The notes: generated by a model from the letters alone, not told the origin. DNA of 64,000 nucleotides from DSSB01 sp046346845 (GCA_046346845.1 JAXMHH010000003.1:62001-126000), one strand, 5' to 3'. Positions 8,249 through 17,375 are shown, numbered from the stretch's first letter. A program made the numbers and translations.

Positions 8249-9193
8249 CTAGGGCTGCGGGGACGGAACCAGGATATCCAGGGATTGAGGGAGGATCTCG
8301 AAGGCAACCCGGGGGCCCTCTAAAAACTCCCCGTCGAGGCCGATGGGGATCGAGCCCGAGGCGGCCTCCAGTTCCATTTTCGTCCCGGAGAAATACCGCA
8401 CCTTGGGGTGCAGGATGGGGCGCTTCGAGTAAATGCGGGGCAATTGCCTCACTAAAGTCAGGTAGGAGACCTTCTCGGCCACCAGGAAAAAAAACTCGCC
8501 GTCATCGAGCTTGGCGTCGGGGGCGATGCACATCCCGCCCCCGAAGTAGCGGCTGTTCGCGGCCACCGCCAACAGCAGGTCCATGGGGGCCTCCCACGTC
8601 TCCCCGTCCCGCAGCCAGAGCCGCGCCTGGACCCGAGGCGGCTTGAACCGCGCCGCCGCCTGAATGGTCGCGCGCAGGTATTCCAAGGCCCCCAGCAGCC
8701 TGCGGGAGGTACCCACCCGGCGGACCACCTCCCCCGAAATACCCGCGTCGGCGATGTTCATGAAGTAACGGCAGGTCTCGGCCCCGACCCTCCCGATCGA
8801 GGCCTTGCCCACGTCGCAGGGCCGGACGGCGGGCTGCAACAACCAAGAAAATCCTTGAGGATAGGGGTGTAATTCTTTGAGATACCTAAAGAAATCTCCG
8901 CCGGTCCCGGTGGAAAGCAGACCCACGGCCGGGCGTTGCTCCCGCGGGAGCGCCATCAGGCCGTTCACCACCTCGTTGAGGGTCCCGTCCCCGCCGACCG
9001 AAAAAAGCCGCCGGCAGCCACCTTCCCCCGCCGCCTTGGCCAGGCGCACCGCGTGTCCCGGGCCTTCGGTGACGAACACCTCGGCCTCGGGCTGGGCACG
9101 GGCCAGGTATTCCCGCAGCGCCGCCTGGAAGGGCCGGCTTTTGCCCCGCCGGGAGGCGGGATTCAGGATGTAGCAGGTGTTCCCCGGTCCCAA
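8249..9193 (-). CDS. Diacylglycerol/lipid kinase family protein
   Basis: A 314-aa lipid kinase of the DAGK_cat (DgkB/YegS/LCB5) family, phosphorylating a lipid or lipid-like alcohol with ATP. The N-terminal domain starts CYILNPASRRGKS and carries the hallmark FSVGGDGTLNEVVNGLM near residue 70; a GTGGDFFRYL block follows, then the beta-rich C-terminal domain with GGGMCIAPDAKLDDGEF. The substrate cannot be read from sequence. It is the last gene of an operon with FAD-linked and iron-sulfur oxidoreductases, 7 bp behind the Fe-S protein gene, so the substrate may be connected to their product (possibly an ether lipid). Confidence 0.88.
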   Translation of the reverse strand: MGPGNTCYILNPASRRGKSRPFQAALREYLARAQPEAEVFVTEGPGHAVRLAKAAGEGGCRRLFSVGGDGTLNEVVNGLMALPREQRPAVGLLSTGTGGDFFRYLKELHPYPQGFSWLLQPAVRPCDVGKASIGRVGAETCRYFMNIADAGISGEVVRRVGTSRRLLGALEYLRATIQAAARFKPPRVQARLWLRDGETWEAPMDLLLAVAANSRYFGGGMCIAPDAKLDDGEFFFLVAEKVSYLTLVRQLPRIYSKRPILHPKVRYFSGTKMELEAASGSIPIGLDGEFLEGPRVAFEILPQSLDILVPSPQP

Positions 9194-9200
9194 GGCCCCC

Positions 9201-10337
9201 TCACCCTTCCTCGGCCGCAGCGGCGGCCGGCAGGATGTTCTCGTTCAAGAATTCGAAGAAGTCCTGGACCTCGAAGCCCTTGGCCAGGGACCGGAAGGCG
9301 GCCTCGGCCTTGGCGTCGGCGGTGAGCAGCTTGCTCAAGCCGCGCGAGGCGACCTCCTCCACCGTGCGCAGGGCGATCTTTTCGGCGAATTCGGGAAACA
9401 CCAGGTCGTAGCTCCCCTCGTAGCCCGAGCTGAGGCTGTCCTCCCGGTTCCAGGACAGCTCCAGAGGCGCGAAACCGGTGAGTTCGGTCAGGATCCGCCG
9501 CGGGAGTTCCGCGAGGCCGAGGTAACGGCTTAAGTGGGAGGGGTCGTGGTAGGCCAGGCGCCCCTTGATCTTGCCGGAGCTGCGATAATTGGAGTGGTGC
9601 AGGTAGGGGGCGAGGAATTCCATCAGGTGGAGGGATTTCCGCTCCATCGCAAATCCCAGCTCGCTGTAGCGATCCTTGAGGGTCTGGCAGCACTCGGGGC
9701 CGTCCGTGACCACCCACTTGTAGTCCTTGATGGAATAGTATTGGACCTCGGCCACCTCTTGAAACTCCTGCTTGAAACCCAGGTCGTCCAAGGGCGCGCC
9801 GCAGCACTGGATGGGGGTTTCCTGCACCTGAACCCCCTCGATGCCCAGCTTGCGGAACAGCTCGAAATAGGTGGCAAGCCGCTCGGGGAAGTAATGCAGG
9901 GTGTGGCAACTGGGCAGAAAGAGGATCTCCGCCGGCTTTTTCCCGGTCGCCACGGGCCAATGCGCCCGCGCCGCCTCGAACAGGTCGAGGCCATAGGGGT
10001 TGTTCGCGGCGACGAAGCGCTCTTCCAAGGTATAGACGGGGGCGGGGGCCGCGTAATTCTCGACCGCCATGCGCCGAATCTCCCGGAGCGCCGAGGGCAC
10101 GTCATTGCCGTGCTCGCAGTAGCGCTGGCAGTGCAGGCAATTGACGCATTGGTAGGCCGCCCCGACCAGCGCCTCGCTGAGCGGCAGGGTCTTGTCAGTC
10201 AGCCAGCGCGCGATCTCCATCTTGCCCCAGGGCGTGTAGGTCTCGCTCGCGGTCGCCTCGGCGGCCGGACAGCTAAAGCGGCACATCTTGGGGCAGTAGG
10301 TGCAGTAGTCCATCATCTTCTTGAATTCGGTCCTCAT
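9201..10337 (-). CDS. (Fe-S)-binding oxidoreductase subunit, GlcF/HdrD-like
   Basis: A 378-aa protein with an N-terminal iron-sulfur region (CTYCPKMCRFSCP near residue 13 and CVNCLHCQRYCEHG near residue 70), then two cysteine-rich CCG-type halves: LPSCHTLHYFPE with QCCGAPLDDLG, and DGPECCQTLK with YHDPSHLSRYLG. The second half matches the CCG pattern imperfectly. Such subunits pass electrons from a flavin dehydrogenase, as in glycolate oxidase GlcF or heterodisulfide reductase. I start it at ATG 10337, which overlaps the stop of the upstream FAD gene (ATGA); the longer open frame upstream is a shadow. The operon context supports partnership with the FAD proteins at 10334 and 11091. Confidence 0.85.
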   Translation of the reverse strand: MRTEFKKMMDYCTYCPKMCRFSCPAAEATASETYTPWGKMEIARWLTDKTLPLSEALVGAAYQCVNCLHCQRYCEHGNDVPSALREIRRMAVENYAAPAPVYTLEERFVAANNPYGLDLFEAARAHWPVATGKKPAEILFLPSCHTLHYFPERLATYFELFRKLGIEGVQVQETPIQCCGAPLDDLGFKQEFQEVAEVQYYSIKDYKWVVTDGPECCQTLKDRYSELGFAMERKSLHLMEFLAPYLHHSNYRSSGKIKGRLAYHDPSHLSRYLGLAELPRRILTELTGFAPLELSWNREDSLSSGYEGSYDLVFPEFAEKIALRTVEEVASRGLSKLLTADAKAEAAFRSLAKGFEVQDFFEFLNENILPAAAAAEEG

Positions 10338-11098
10338 GCACCCCCCTTGAGGAAGGACTCGAGGGCGCGGTGACTGGAAGGCAGCCCCGCCTGGGCGGCC
10401 TCCACCCTCGCCACCTGCTGGGTCAAGGCCTCGTCGTGCAGCAGCGCCGCCAAGGCCCTTTCGTCCTTGCCCGGTTTCAACTCCAGGACCCTGCCTTGCC
10501 GGGAGTGCGCCAGGGCCTCCAGCGCGGCGCCCTCGCTTTCCATCGCCCGGTCCTCGCCCCACCAGGCCAGTCCCAGCACCCGATCCAACAGGGAAACCCC
10601 CTCCATCCAAGGCAGCAAGGCCTCCTCGTCGATCCGGGCGCGCAAGGGAAAGCCCCAGCGCAGGCGGAGCAGGGAAGTTTCGAAGGCCTCCAGCTCCCGC
10701 TCGCCGGGAAAGGCCAAGGCGCGGTATTCCCGGTGCACCGGCTTGGGAAAGATCCGCAGGGTCGCTTGGATCGGGATGCCCAGCCATTCCCCGGCGCCGA
10801 TGGCCATTTTTTTGAGGCTGGGGCCCGCGGCGGAGCGGGGCGTCTTCAAGTTGGCATAGATGACCCCCGAGGCCTGGGAGAGCTTGACCTGCAGGCAAAG
10901 GTCGTCGATGCCGCCGAAGGCCTCGCCGTAGAGGTTGGGCAGGCGCCGGCTCAAGGCGTCGGCGAGCAGGGCGGAATTGTCCGGCGGCGCGAAATAGTTG
11001 AGGGTAAAGCCCTCCGCCCCCACCTGCTCTTCCAATTGCGCCAGCGGGAGATCGGTGTCGGCGGTCACTAATAGCGACTGGCGGTCGAATTCAATCAT
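10334..11098 (-). CDS. FAD-binding oxidoreductase subunit, GlcE-like
   Basis: A 254-aa protein resembling GlcE, the second FAD-domain subunit of glycolate oxidase. The start matches the FAD-binding type 4 fold (LLVTADTDLPLAQLEEQV, then LNYFAPPDNSALLADAL), but the usual glycine-rich FAD loop is weak. The C-terminal half is divergent and Leu/Ala-rich. Its start overlaps the GlcD-like gene by 8 bp and its stop overlaps the Fe-S gene by 4 bp, so all three are translationally coupled. The name is a family-level guess; the protein may be structural rather than flavin-binding. Confidence 0.7.
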   Translation of the reverse strand: MIEFDRQSLLVTADTDLPLAQLEEQVGAEGFTLNYFAPPDNSALLADALSRRLPNLYGEAFGGIDDLCLQVKLSQASGVIYANLKTPRSAAGPSLKKMAIGAGEWLGIPIQATLRIFPKPVHREYRALAFPGERELEAFETSLLRLRWGFPLRARIDEEALLPWMEGVSLLDRVLGLAWWGEDRAMESEGAALEALAHSRQGRVLELKPGKDERALAALLHDEALTQQVARVEAAQAGLPSSHRALESFLKGGA

Positions 11099-12635
11099 CG
11101 GCGAACCCCAATTTCCCCGGATTCAGGATGCCCTTGGGATCGAGCCTGGCCTTCATGCGCTGAAGCCACTCCAAGGCCGACCCCCATTCGTCCTTCATGT
11201 AAGCCGCCTTCAAGGCGCCGATCCCATGGTGGTGGCTGATGGTCCCCCGAGCCGCGACGCAGGCCTTCAGGCCCTCGTTCCAAAGCCGGTCGTAGAGCGC
11301 CCGGCTCGCAGCCTCGTCGTCGCGATACCCCAGGAAGGTGAAATAGATCGAACAGCCCTCGGGATAGGCATGGCTGAAATGCGCCATCACCAGGGCATGC
11401 CGGGAGAGCGCCCCGCGGACCTGGTCGTAGAGGTTGCGGAGGTTCTCCCAGGTGGTGGCGACCTCCATGGTATCGGCGAAATACCCCGCGTCGAAAAAGG
11501 GCGAGAGCTTGTAGCTGACGCTGTAGCGGTGTTTCAGCCAATAGCGCCCCGGTTTTTCCCCCAAATCCCTGGCCTTGCCGCCGCGGCAAATCTCCCGGGC
11601 CCGCTCGACCTGTTGCGCCACGGCCTCGGCGGAACCCTGAAAGCCCAGGATCAGCATGCATTGGCTGGGCAAGAGCCGCATCGCCTGCTTGAGCCAGGAG
11701 CTGCGGCGCAGCGCGAGCTTCAGCGAGACGTCCTTGGCCCAATGGAGGACCGGGCTCAGGCCGCGGTTGAGGCGCTCGAGCAGCGACTCCTCGCCTGCCT
11801 CGTCTTTATAGGAGGAGAAGAGCATGGTATCGAGCTCGTCGTAGAGCCGCACCACCGCCGGCTTCAGGCCCGCCTGGAGGATCTTGCGCACCGCCTCGAG
11901 CCCGCGGTTGAGATTGTCGAAGGCGAAGCCCAGGTAAGCGTCGCGCTCGGGCTGGGCATGCACGCGCAGGGTGGCCTCGGTGATGATGCCCAAGGTCCCC
12001 TCCGAACCCATAAACAGCTCTTTCAGATCAAGCGCCCCCGGACAACGGCTCACCTCGCCCACATCGACGATGCGCCCGTCGGCCAAGACCACCTGCATCC
12101 CCTCCACCATGTCCTCGATCTTCCCGTAGCGCGAGGAAAGCTGGCCGGCGGAACGGCAGGCCAGGTAACCGCCGAGCGTCGCCACGTAGATCGAGGAGGG
12201 AAAGTGGCCGAGGGTGAGACCACGCCGCTGCAATTCGCGCTCGAGCAATTCGCCGTTGATCCCGGCCTGGGCGCGCGCCGTCATGCGCCGGGAATCGACC
12301 CGCAGCACCCGACCCATGCGCTTTAAGTCGAGGGCAATGCCGCCGCGCAGGGCCCAAGTGCCGCCGCACACGCCGGAGCCTCCCCCGAAGGGCACCAAGG
12401 GGATGCGCCGCTCATTGGCGAAGGCGGCCACCCGCGCCACTTCGCGGGCGGATTCGGGCCAGACGATCGCCTCGGGCGGAAATTTCACCTGGTTGTCCCG
12501 GATCCAGAGGATGGTCTTGCTGCAGGAGTCGCGCCCGTAGCTAAGCCGGTCGGGGGGCGAGGCGCTGACCTGATCGGGGCGCAACAGCCGGTTGAGTTCG
12601 CGGAGCAGCTCGGGTTTGGGCGCGGCCAGTTCCAT
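11091..12635 (-). CDS. FAD-linked oxidase, GlcD / alkyl-DHAP synthase-like
   Basis: A 514-aa vanillyl-alcohol-oxidase-fold flavoprotein. Near residue 90 is the FAD pyrophosphate loop PLVPFGGGSGVCGG, followed by GYLACRSAGQLSSRYGKIEDMV and the GSEGTLGIITEATLRV block typical of GlcD and alkylglycerone-phosphate synthase. Near the C-terminus it carries SHAYPEGCSIYFTF and TISHHHGIG. The triple-His motif is a hallmark of alkyl-DHAP synthase (ether-lipid synthesis), whereas GlcD proteins usually have GEHG. The coupled GlcE- and Fe-S-type subunits instead favour a respiratory 2-hydroxyacid dehydrogenase. The terminal lipid kinase gene favours a lipid role. Substrate unresolved. Confidence 0.82.
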   Translation of the reverse strand: MELAAPKPELLRELNRLLRPDQVSASPPDRLSYGRDSCSKTILWIRDNQVKFPPEAIVWPESAREVARVAAFANERRIPLVPFGGGSGVCGGTWALRGGIALDLKRMGRVLRVDSRRMTARAQAGINGELLERELQRRGLTLGHFPSSIYVATLGGYLACRSAGQLSSRYGKIEDMVEGMQVVLADGRIVDVGEVSRCPGALDLKELFMGSEGTLGIITEATLRVHAQPERDAYLGFAFDNLNRGLEAVRKILQAGLKPAVVRLYDELDTMLFSSYKDEAGEESLLERLNRGLSPVLHWAKDVSLKLALRRSSWLKQAMRLLPSQCMLILGFQGSAEAVAQQVERAREICRGGKARDLGEKPGRYWLKHRYSVSYKLSPFFDAGYFADTMEVATTWENLRNLYDQVRGALSRHALVMAHFSHAYPEGCSIYFTFLGYRDDEAASRALYDRLWNEGLKACVAARGTISHHHGIGALKAAYMKDEWGSALEWLQRMKARLDPKGILNPGKLGFADD

Positions 12636-12840
12636 CCAATTTTATAAGTAAGGGAATCCCGAGGCGGCGGCCAGGAATTTTTCGATCGCGAGGAAATTCC
12701 AGGTTCCTAAAAAACGCCGATCGCCGGGACCGGGCACCCTCCGTGGCTTGCCAGGCGATGAATTTCATAAGACGGTTCTAAAGACTCCAGGCGACGAGAT
12801 CTATTCCGGACGGAGAGCGTTTTTTTCAGGAAAGCACCCG

Positions 12841-13260
12841 TTAAGCACTGCGCCGGGTCTCGAGGGCCTTGGCCTCGAGGAATTCCAAGGCCTCCTTGAC
12901 GGGAACCCGGTTGGGGCAGACGCTCGCACAGTGCCGACACCCCTCGCAGAGACTGGTATCGACCCCCGCCGCCCAGAAATCCGGGGTGGCCCGGGTCAGG
13001 GTGGTGACCAAATAGCTGGGGCCGGGAAAGACCTCCCGCGGCAGGGTCCCCAGGGCGGGACAGGCCGCATCGCAGAGCCCGCAGTTGAGGCAGCGCGAGA
13101 AGCGCTCCAGCCAGTCCTTGTCGAGGCTGCTCAGCGGCACCAGGCGGTCGGCCCGATAGTGCTCGCGGAAGGCCGGATAACCGGTTTGGCGGAAGGGCTT
13201 TTGGAGAAAGTGCAGCAAAAGCGACCAGGCGAGGTTCAATTTGGCCCAAAAGGCGCGCAT
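12841..13260 (-). CDS. 4Fe-4S dicluster electron-transfer protein (HdrC/SdhB-like)
   Basis: A 139-aa protein with two classical 4Fe-4S binding motifs: CLNCGLCDAACP near residue 57 and CEGCRHCASVCPNRVP near residue 103. This is the alpha-helical ferredoxin arrangement found in HdrC, GlcF N-termini and succinate dehydrogenase iron-sulfur subunits. The first 40 residues form an amphipathic, mildly hydrophobic stretch (WAKLNLAWSLLLHFL). It lies 205 bp upstream of the FAD oxidase operon on the same strand and may feed or receive electrons from it. It is divergent from rplM. Confidence 0.8.
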   Translation of the reverse strand: MRAFWAKLNLAWSLLLHFLQKPFRQTGYPAFREHYRADRLVPLSSLDKDWLERFSRCLNCGLCDAACPALGTLPREVFPGPSYLVTTLTRATPDFWAAGVDTSLCEGCRHCASVCPNRVPVKEALEFLEAKALETRRSA

Positions 13261-13336
13261 CCCAAGATCCTAAACCGGCAAAAATATCCTTAAAAGTCAA
13301 AAATTTAGGGAGGGCGCCCGGGCCCTGCCAAAAGGA

Positions 13337-13366
13337 TTGACTTTGTCTCACGCCTATGGCTTTATC
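13337..13366 (+). promoter_or_regulatory. Sigma-70-type promoter for rplM-rpsI
   Basis: TTGACT (13337-13342) and TTTATC (13361-13366) are separated by 18 bp, about 55 bp upstream of rplM. A short hairpin (TGAGG/CCTCA) lies in the leader. Confidence 0.45.
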
Positions 13367-13419
13367 CGCCCTCTTTTTGAGGAATTGACCTCAATATCCA
13401 AGAAGATTTAGGTTTATTT

Positions 13420-13872
13420 ATGGGCTTCACCAAGAGTTTCACCAAGCAAAAGAACCCGCGCAAATGGGTCCTCGTCGACCTGCAGGGGCAGGTCCTCGGC
13501 CGGGCGGCCAGCCGCATCGCCATGATCCTGCGCGGCAAGACCAAGGGGCAGTTCACCCCCCACGACGACATCGGCGATTTCGTGGTCGCCATCAACGCCA
13601 AGGGCGTCCGGCTCACCGGCAACAAGCTCAATGAAAAGATGTACTACCATCATTCCGAATACATCGGCGGCCTCAAAGAGTATTCGGCCGAAAAGCTGCT
13701 CGAGCGCAAACCGGAAGAGCTGATCCGCCGCGCGGTGAAGGGCATGCTGCCCAAGACCTTCCTGGGCAAGAAGCAGCTCAAGAAACTGAAAATTTACGCC
13801 GGCGCCGAGCATCCGCACCGCGCCCAAACCCCTGAAGTGGCGAGCCTCCCGACCCGCCAATATAAGAAGTAG
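13420..13872 (+). CDS. rplM: 50S ribosomal protein L13
   Basis: L13 binds 23S rRNA early in large-subunit assembly. The 150-aa protein has the family blocks WVLVDLQGQVLGRAASRIA near the start, GDFVVAINAKGVRLTGNK in the middle and RAVKGMLPKTFLGKKQ. It is paired with rpsI 17 bp downstream, the near-universal bacterial L13-S9 operon. The C-terminal tail EVASLPTRQYKK is slightly longer than in Escherichia coli. Confidence 0.97.
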   Translation: MGFTKSFTKQKNPRKWVLVDLQGQVLGRAASRIAMILRGKTKGQFTPHDDIGDFVVAINAKGVRLTGNKLNEKMYYHHSEYIGGLKEYSAEKLLERKPEELIRRAVKGMLPKTFLGKKQLKKLKIYAGAEHPHRAQTPEVASLPTRQYKK

Positions 13873-13889
13873 CAAAAGGAAGTCCAACC

Positions 13890-14288
13890 ATGGCCTCGGT
13901 CAAGAAATTCAACGGTACCGGAAAACGCAAAAGCTCCGCCGCACGGGTCACCCTCGTGCCCGGCGAAGGCAAGTTCAACATCAACGGCCGGGAGGGGCTC
14001 GAAAGCTATTTCGGCCGGCCCACCAGCCGGATGATCGTGCTGCAGCCCTTCGAGGTCACCGGCAATCTCGGCAAATTCAACGTGCAGGCCACCCTCACCG
14101 GCGGGGGCCCCAGCGGACAGGCCGGCGCCCTGCGCCACGGCATCTCCCGCGCCCTGCTCGCGATGAACCCCGATTACCGCAAGCCGCTGCGCAAGGCAGG
14201 CTTCCTCACCCGTGACGCCCGCGTCAAAGAGCGCAAGAAATACGGCCTGCGCGGCGCCCGCAAGGCGACGCAGTACTCGAAGCGCTAA
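13890..14288 (+). CDS. rpsI: 30S ribosomal protein S9
   Basis: S9 contacts the P-site tRNA through its C-terminal tail. The 132-aa protein shows GTGKRKSSAARVTLVPG at the N-terminus, GGGPSGQAGALRHGISRAL in the middle and the universal basic end GLRGARKATQYSKR. AAAGGAAG lies 9 nt before the ATG. It is followed by a strong terminator at 14309, ending the rplM-rpsI unit. Confidence 0.97.
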   Translation: MASVKKFNGTGKRKSSAARVTLVPGEGKFNINGREGLESYFGRPTSRMIVLQPFEVTGNLGKFNVQATLTGGGPSGQAGALRHGISRALLAMNPDYRKPLRKAGFLTRDARVKERKKYGLRGARKATQYSKR

Positions 14289-14308
14289 CCTCGTCGAAAG
14301 CCATTCTC

Positions 14309-14335
14309 AAGGCGCCCCTCGGGGCGCCTTTTTTT
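14309..14335 (+). terminator. Rho-independent terminator after rpsI
   Basis: AAGGCGCCCC-TC-GGGGCGCCTT hairpin followed by a run of seven T. Confidence 0.9.
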
Positions 14336-14379
14336 ATACCCTCTTTACAAGCGGGACATTGCCGCTTAAGGAAAGTCTT

Positions 14380-15420
14380 ATGAGCCTGAAAGTCGCCATC
14401 GTCGGGGCCACCGGATATACGGGCACCGAGCTCGCCCGCCTGCTGCTCCGGCACCCCAAGGCGCAAATCACCGCCCTGACCAGCGAGCGGTCGGCGGGCG
14501 AGGCCTTCAGCAAGGTCTTCCCCGCCTTCCAGGGCAGGTTCGATCTGACCCTCGAGGCGCTGAACCCCGACGCGGTCGCGAAGCGGGCCGAGCTGGTCTT
14601 CCTCTGCCTGCCCCATCACGAATCGATGCAAGCGGCGGCCGCCTTCCGCCAATTGGGGAAAAAGGTCATCGACCTCAGCGCCGATTTCCGGCTGCGCGAG
14701 GCGAGCACCTACGAACAGTGGTACGGCCCCCACATCGCCAAGGACCTGCTGCAGGAGGCCGTCTACGGCCTCCCCGAATTGCACCGCGAGGCGATCCGCG
14801 GCGCGGACCTCATCGCCAACCCCGGCTGCTACCCGACCAGCTGCATCCTGGGCCTCGCCCCCCTGCTGAAGGAAAAACTCATTGCCCTTGATTCCATCCA
14901 CTGCGACTCGAAGTCGGGGGTCTCCGGCGCGGGACGCGGCGCCAAGACCGAGATCTTGTTCTGCGAGGTCAACGAAAGCTTCAAAGCCTACGGCGTGGGC
15001 AAGCACCGCCACACCCCGGAGATCGAGCAGGAACTCTCGGGCCTGGCCGGCGAGCAGGTGGTGATCACCTTCACGCCCCACCTCGTCCCGATGGACCGCG
15101 GCATCCTGTCCACCCTCTACGCCAAGGCCAGCGGCAAGCTCGATTCGGCGTCCCTGCAGGCCCTGTACGAAAAGTGCTACGCGAAGGAGCCTTTCGTGCG
15201 GGTGCGCCCGCTCGGCGTCTTTCCCGCCACCCACGAAGTCCGCATGACGAACTACTGCGACCTCGGCGTCCATTTCGACGAACGCACCGGCCGCGTCATC
15301 ATCGTCAGCGCCATCGACAATCTCACCAAGGGCGCCGCGGGCCAGGCCATCCAAAACATGAACCTCCGCATGGGCTGGGACGAGACCACGGGGCTCGAGG
15401 CGACCGCGCCGATTCCCTGA
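14380..15420 (+). CDS. argC: N-acetyl-gamma-glutamyl-phosphate reductase
   Basis: ArgC reduces N-acetylglutamyl phosphate to the semialdehyde with NADPH, the third step of arginine synthesis. The protein starts MSLKVAIVGATGYTGTEL (nucleotide-binding Rossmann motif) and has the active-site NPGCYPTSCILGL. SKSGVSGAGRGAK, HRHTPEIEQEL and the C-terminal DNLTKGAAGQAIQNMN are all standard. The start at ATG 14380 gives 346 aa, the normal length; the frame runs further upstream through the terminator, which cannot be translated sensibly. It appears to be a single-gene unit with no other arg gene nearby. Confidence 0.96.
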   Translation: MSLKVAIVGATGYTGTELARLLLRHPKAQITALTSERSAGEAFSKVFPAFQGRFDLTLEALNPDAVAKRAELVFLCLPHHESMQAAAAFRQLGKKVIDLSADFRLREASTYEQWYGPHIAKDLLQEAVYGLPELHREAIRGADLIANPGCYPTSCILGLAPLLKEKLIALDSIHCDSKSGVSGAGRGAKTEILFCEVNESFKAYGVGKHRHTPEIEQELSGLAGEQVVITFTPHLVPMDRGILSTLYAKASGKLDSASLQALYEKCYAKEPFVRVRPLGVFPATHEVRMTNYCDLGVHFDERTGRVIIVSAIDNLTKGAAGQAIQNMNLRMGWDETTGLEATAPIP

Positions 15421-15590
15421 GGCATTGCCTCATTCCACCAAATTTCATTCTGGGCAGGGCGCGGAGCGGCAATTCTTTCCTCCTCGAAGCATTAGGCAGG
15501 AAGCTGGGCGTAGCAGCGCCAAAAAAATACCGAGAGAGCAACGGCCCCTCACTTATCCACAAGATTTTTCGCCAAAGCCCGGTTTTGGTT

Positions 15591-15620
15591 TTGACGCGCG
15601 CGAAAAGCTTTTGCTATAGG
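15591..15620 (+). promoter_or_regulatory. Sigma-70-type promoter of pyrG
   Basis: TTGACG (15591-15596) and TATAGG (15615-15620) are spaced by 18 bp, 28 bp before the pyrG ATG. The ribosome-binding site is CCGGAGG. Confidence 0.55.
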
Positions 15621-15648
15621 AAAGAAACCCCTTGAGCCGGAGGCAGCC

Positions 15649-17328
15649 ATGAAAACGAAGTTCATCTTCACGACCGGTGGCGTTGTTTCGTCCCTCGGCA
15701 AGGGTCTCGCCACCGCCAGCATCGGGGCGCTGCTCGAAAATCGCGGTCTCAAGATCACCGTCCTCAAGCTCGATCCCTATATCAACGTCGACCCCGGCAC
15801 GATGAACCCCTTCCAGCACGGCGAGGTCTACGTCACCGACGACGGCGCCGAGACCGACCTCGACCTGGGGCACTACGAGCGCTACACCCACGCCAAGCTC
15901 ACCAAGCTCAACAACGTCACGACGGGAAAGATTTACTACTCGGTCATCCAAAAAGAGCGGAAGGGCGAATACCTCGGCAAGACCGTCCAAGTGATCCCCC
16001 ACATCACCGACGAGATCAAGGCGGCCATCCTGCGGGTCGCCGAGGGCGTCGACTTGGTCATGGTCGAGATCGGCGGCACCGTCGGCGACATCGAAAGCCT
16101 CCCCTTCCTCGAAGCGATCCGCCAGTTCCGCTACGACGTCGGCAAAGAGAATACTCTGTACATCCACCTGACCTTGGTTCCGTACATCGCCGCCGCCGGA
16201 GAATTGAAGACCAAGCCGTCGCAGCACAGCGTGCAAAAGCTCCGCGAAATCGGTATCCAGCCGGACATCCTGTTGTGCCGCACCGAGCAAGACCTGAGCA
16301 AAGACATCAAGTCGAAGATCGCGATGTTCTGCAACCTGGCCCCCGACTGCGTGTTCACCGCCAAGGACGTCGGCTCCATCTACGAGGTGCCGCTCCGGTT
16401 TCATGAAGAGGGGGTCGACGAGAAGATCGTCGAGCAGCTCAACATCTGGACTCGCACCCCGGACCTGCTCGAATGGAAAGATCTGGTCGACAAAATCCAC
16501 CACCCCAAGCAGGAAGTGACCATCGCGGTGGTCGGCAAATACGTCAACCTCACCGACAGCTACAAGAGCCTCAACGAGGCGCTCAAGCACGGCGGTTTCG
16601 CCAACGAAACCAAGGTAAACCTCAAGTTCTTCGACAGCGAGGAGCTGACCCAAAAGGATTTAGGCAAGGAATTCGAGGGCATCGACGGCATCCTCGTGCC
16701 GGGGGGCTTCGGCGACCGGGGCGTGGAGGGAAAGATCAAGGCCATCCAATACGCCCGCGAAAAACAGGTGCCCTTTTTCGGCATCTGCCTGGGCATGCAG
16801 CTCGCCTGCATCGAATTCGCCCGCAATGTCTGCGGCATCTCCGGCGCCAACAGCCGGGAATTCGACGAAAATTGCCCCGAGCCCGTGATCGACCTGATGG
16901 AGGAGCAAAAAAAGCTCATCAACAAGGGCGCCACCATGCGCCTGGGGGCCTACGCCTGCTCCATCGAAAAAGACACTTTGGCGCAGCGCATCTATCAAGA
17001 CCGCCATATCTCCGAGCGCCACCGGCACCGCTACGAATTCAACAATGTTTACCGCGACCGCCTGAGCTACCGGGGCCTGGTGTTTTCCGGCCTCTCCCCC
17101 GACGGCGTCCTGGTCGAGATGGTCGAACTGCCCAACCATCCCTATTTTATCGCCTGTCAGTTCCACCCCGAATTCAAGTCCCGGCCCATGCACCCCCACC
17201 CCCTCTTCACCCATTTCATCCGGGCCAGCCTGCTAAACGCCCAGCGCCAGCAGTGGAATTCCCGCAAGGTCGAAGAGACCGCCGCTCCTCCGGAAAAAAG
17301 CAACCAAATTTTGAATTCCGGGGCCTGA
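15649..17328 (+). CDS. pyrG: CTP synthase
   Basis: CTP synthase aminates UTP using glutamine and ATP. The 559-aa protein has the N-terminal synthetase domain (FIFTTGGVVSSLGKGL, LKLDPYINVDPGTMNP, GEVYVTDDGAETDLDLG). A C-terminal class I glutamine amidotransferase domain follows, with the nucleophile in FFGICLGMQ near residue 383 and the His-Glu pair in CQFHPEFKSRP near 508. The last 35 residues, after LFTHFIRASL, form a short polar extension. All catalytic residues are intact. Confidence 0.97.
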   Translation: MKTKFIFTTGGVVSSLGKGLATASIGALLENRGLKITVLKLDPYINVDPGTMNPFQHGEVYVTDDGAETDLDLGHYERYTHAKLTKLNNVTTGKIYYSVIQKERKGEYLGKTVQVIPHITDEIKAAILRVAEGVDLVMVEIGGTVGDIESLPFLEAIRQFRYDVGKENTLYIHLTLVPYIAAAGELKTKPSQHSVQKLREIGIQPDILLCRTEQDLSKDIKSKIAMFCNLAPDCVFTAKDVGSIYEVPLRFHEEGVDEKIVEQLNIWTRTPDLLEWKDLVDKIHHPKQEVTIAVVGKYVNLTDSYKSLNEALKHGGFANETKVNLKFFDSEELTQKDLGKEFEGIDGILVPGGFGDRGVEGKIKAIQYAREKQVPFFGICLGMQLACIEFARNVCGISGANSREFDENCPEPVIDLMEEQKKLINKGATMRLGAYACSIEKDTLAQRIYQDRHISERHRHRYEFNNVYRDRLSYRGLVFSGLSPDGVLVEMVELPNHPYFIACQFHPEFKSRPMHPHPLFTHFIRASLLNAQRQQWNSRKVEETAAPPEKSNQILNSGA

Positions 17329-17345
17329 GTTTTTGCTCCATCGCC

Positions 17346-17375
17346 TTGACATTTAAATCTTAAGCCCTCTATGAT
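17346..17375 (+). promoter_or_regulatory. Sigma-70-type promoter of rpoN
   Basis: A perfect TTGACA (17346-17351) is followed after 18 bp by TATGAT (17370-17375). rpoN starts 63 bp downstream. Confidence 0.65.
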
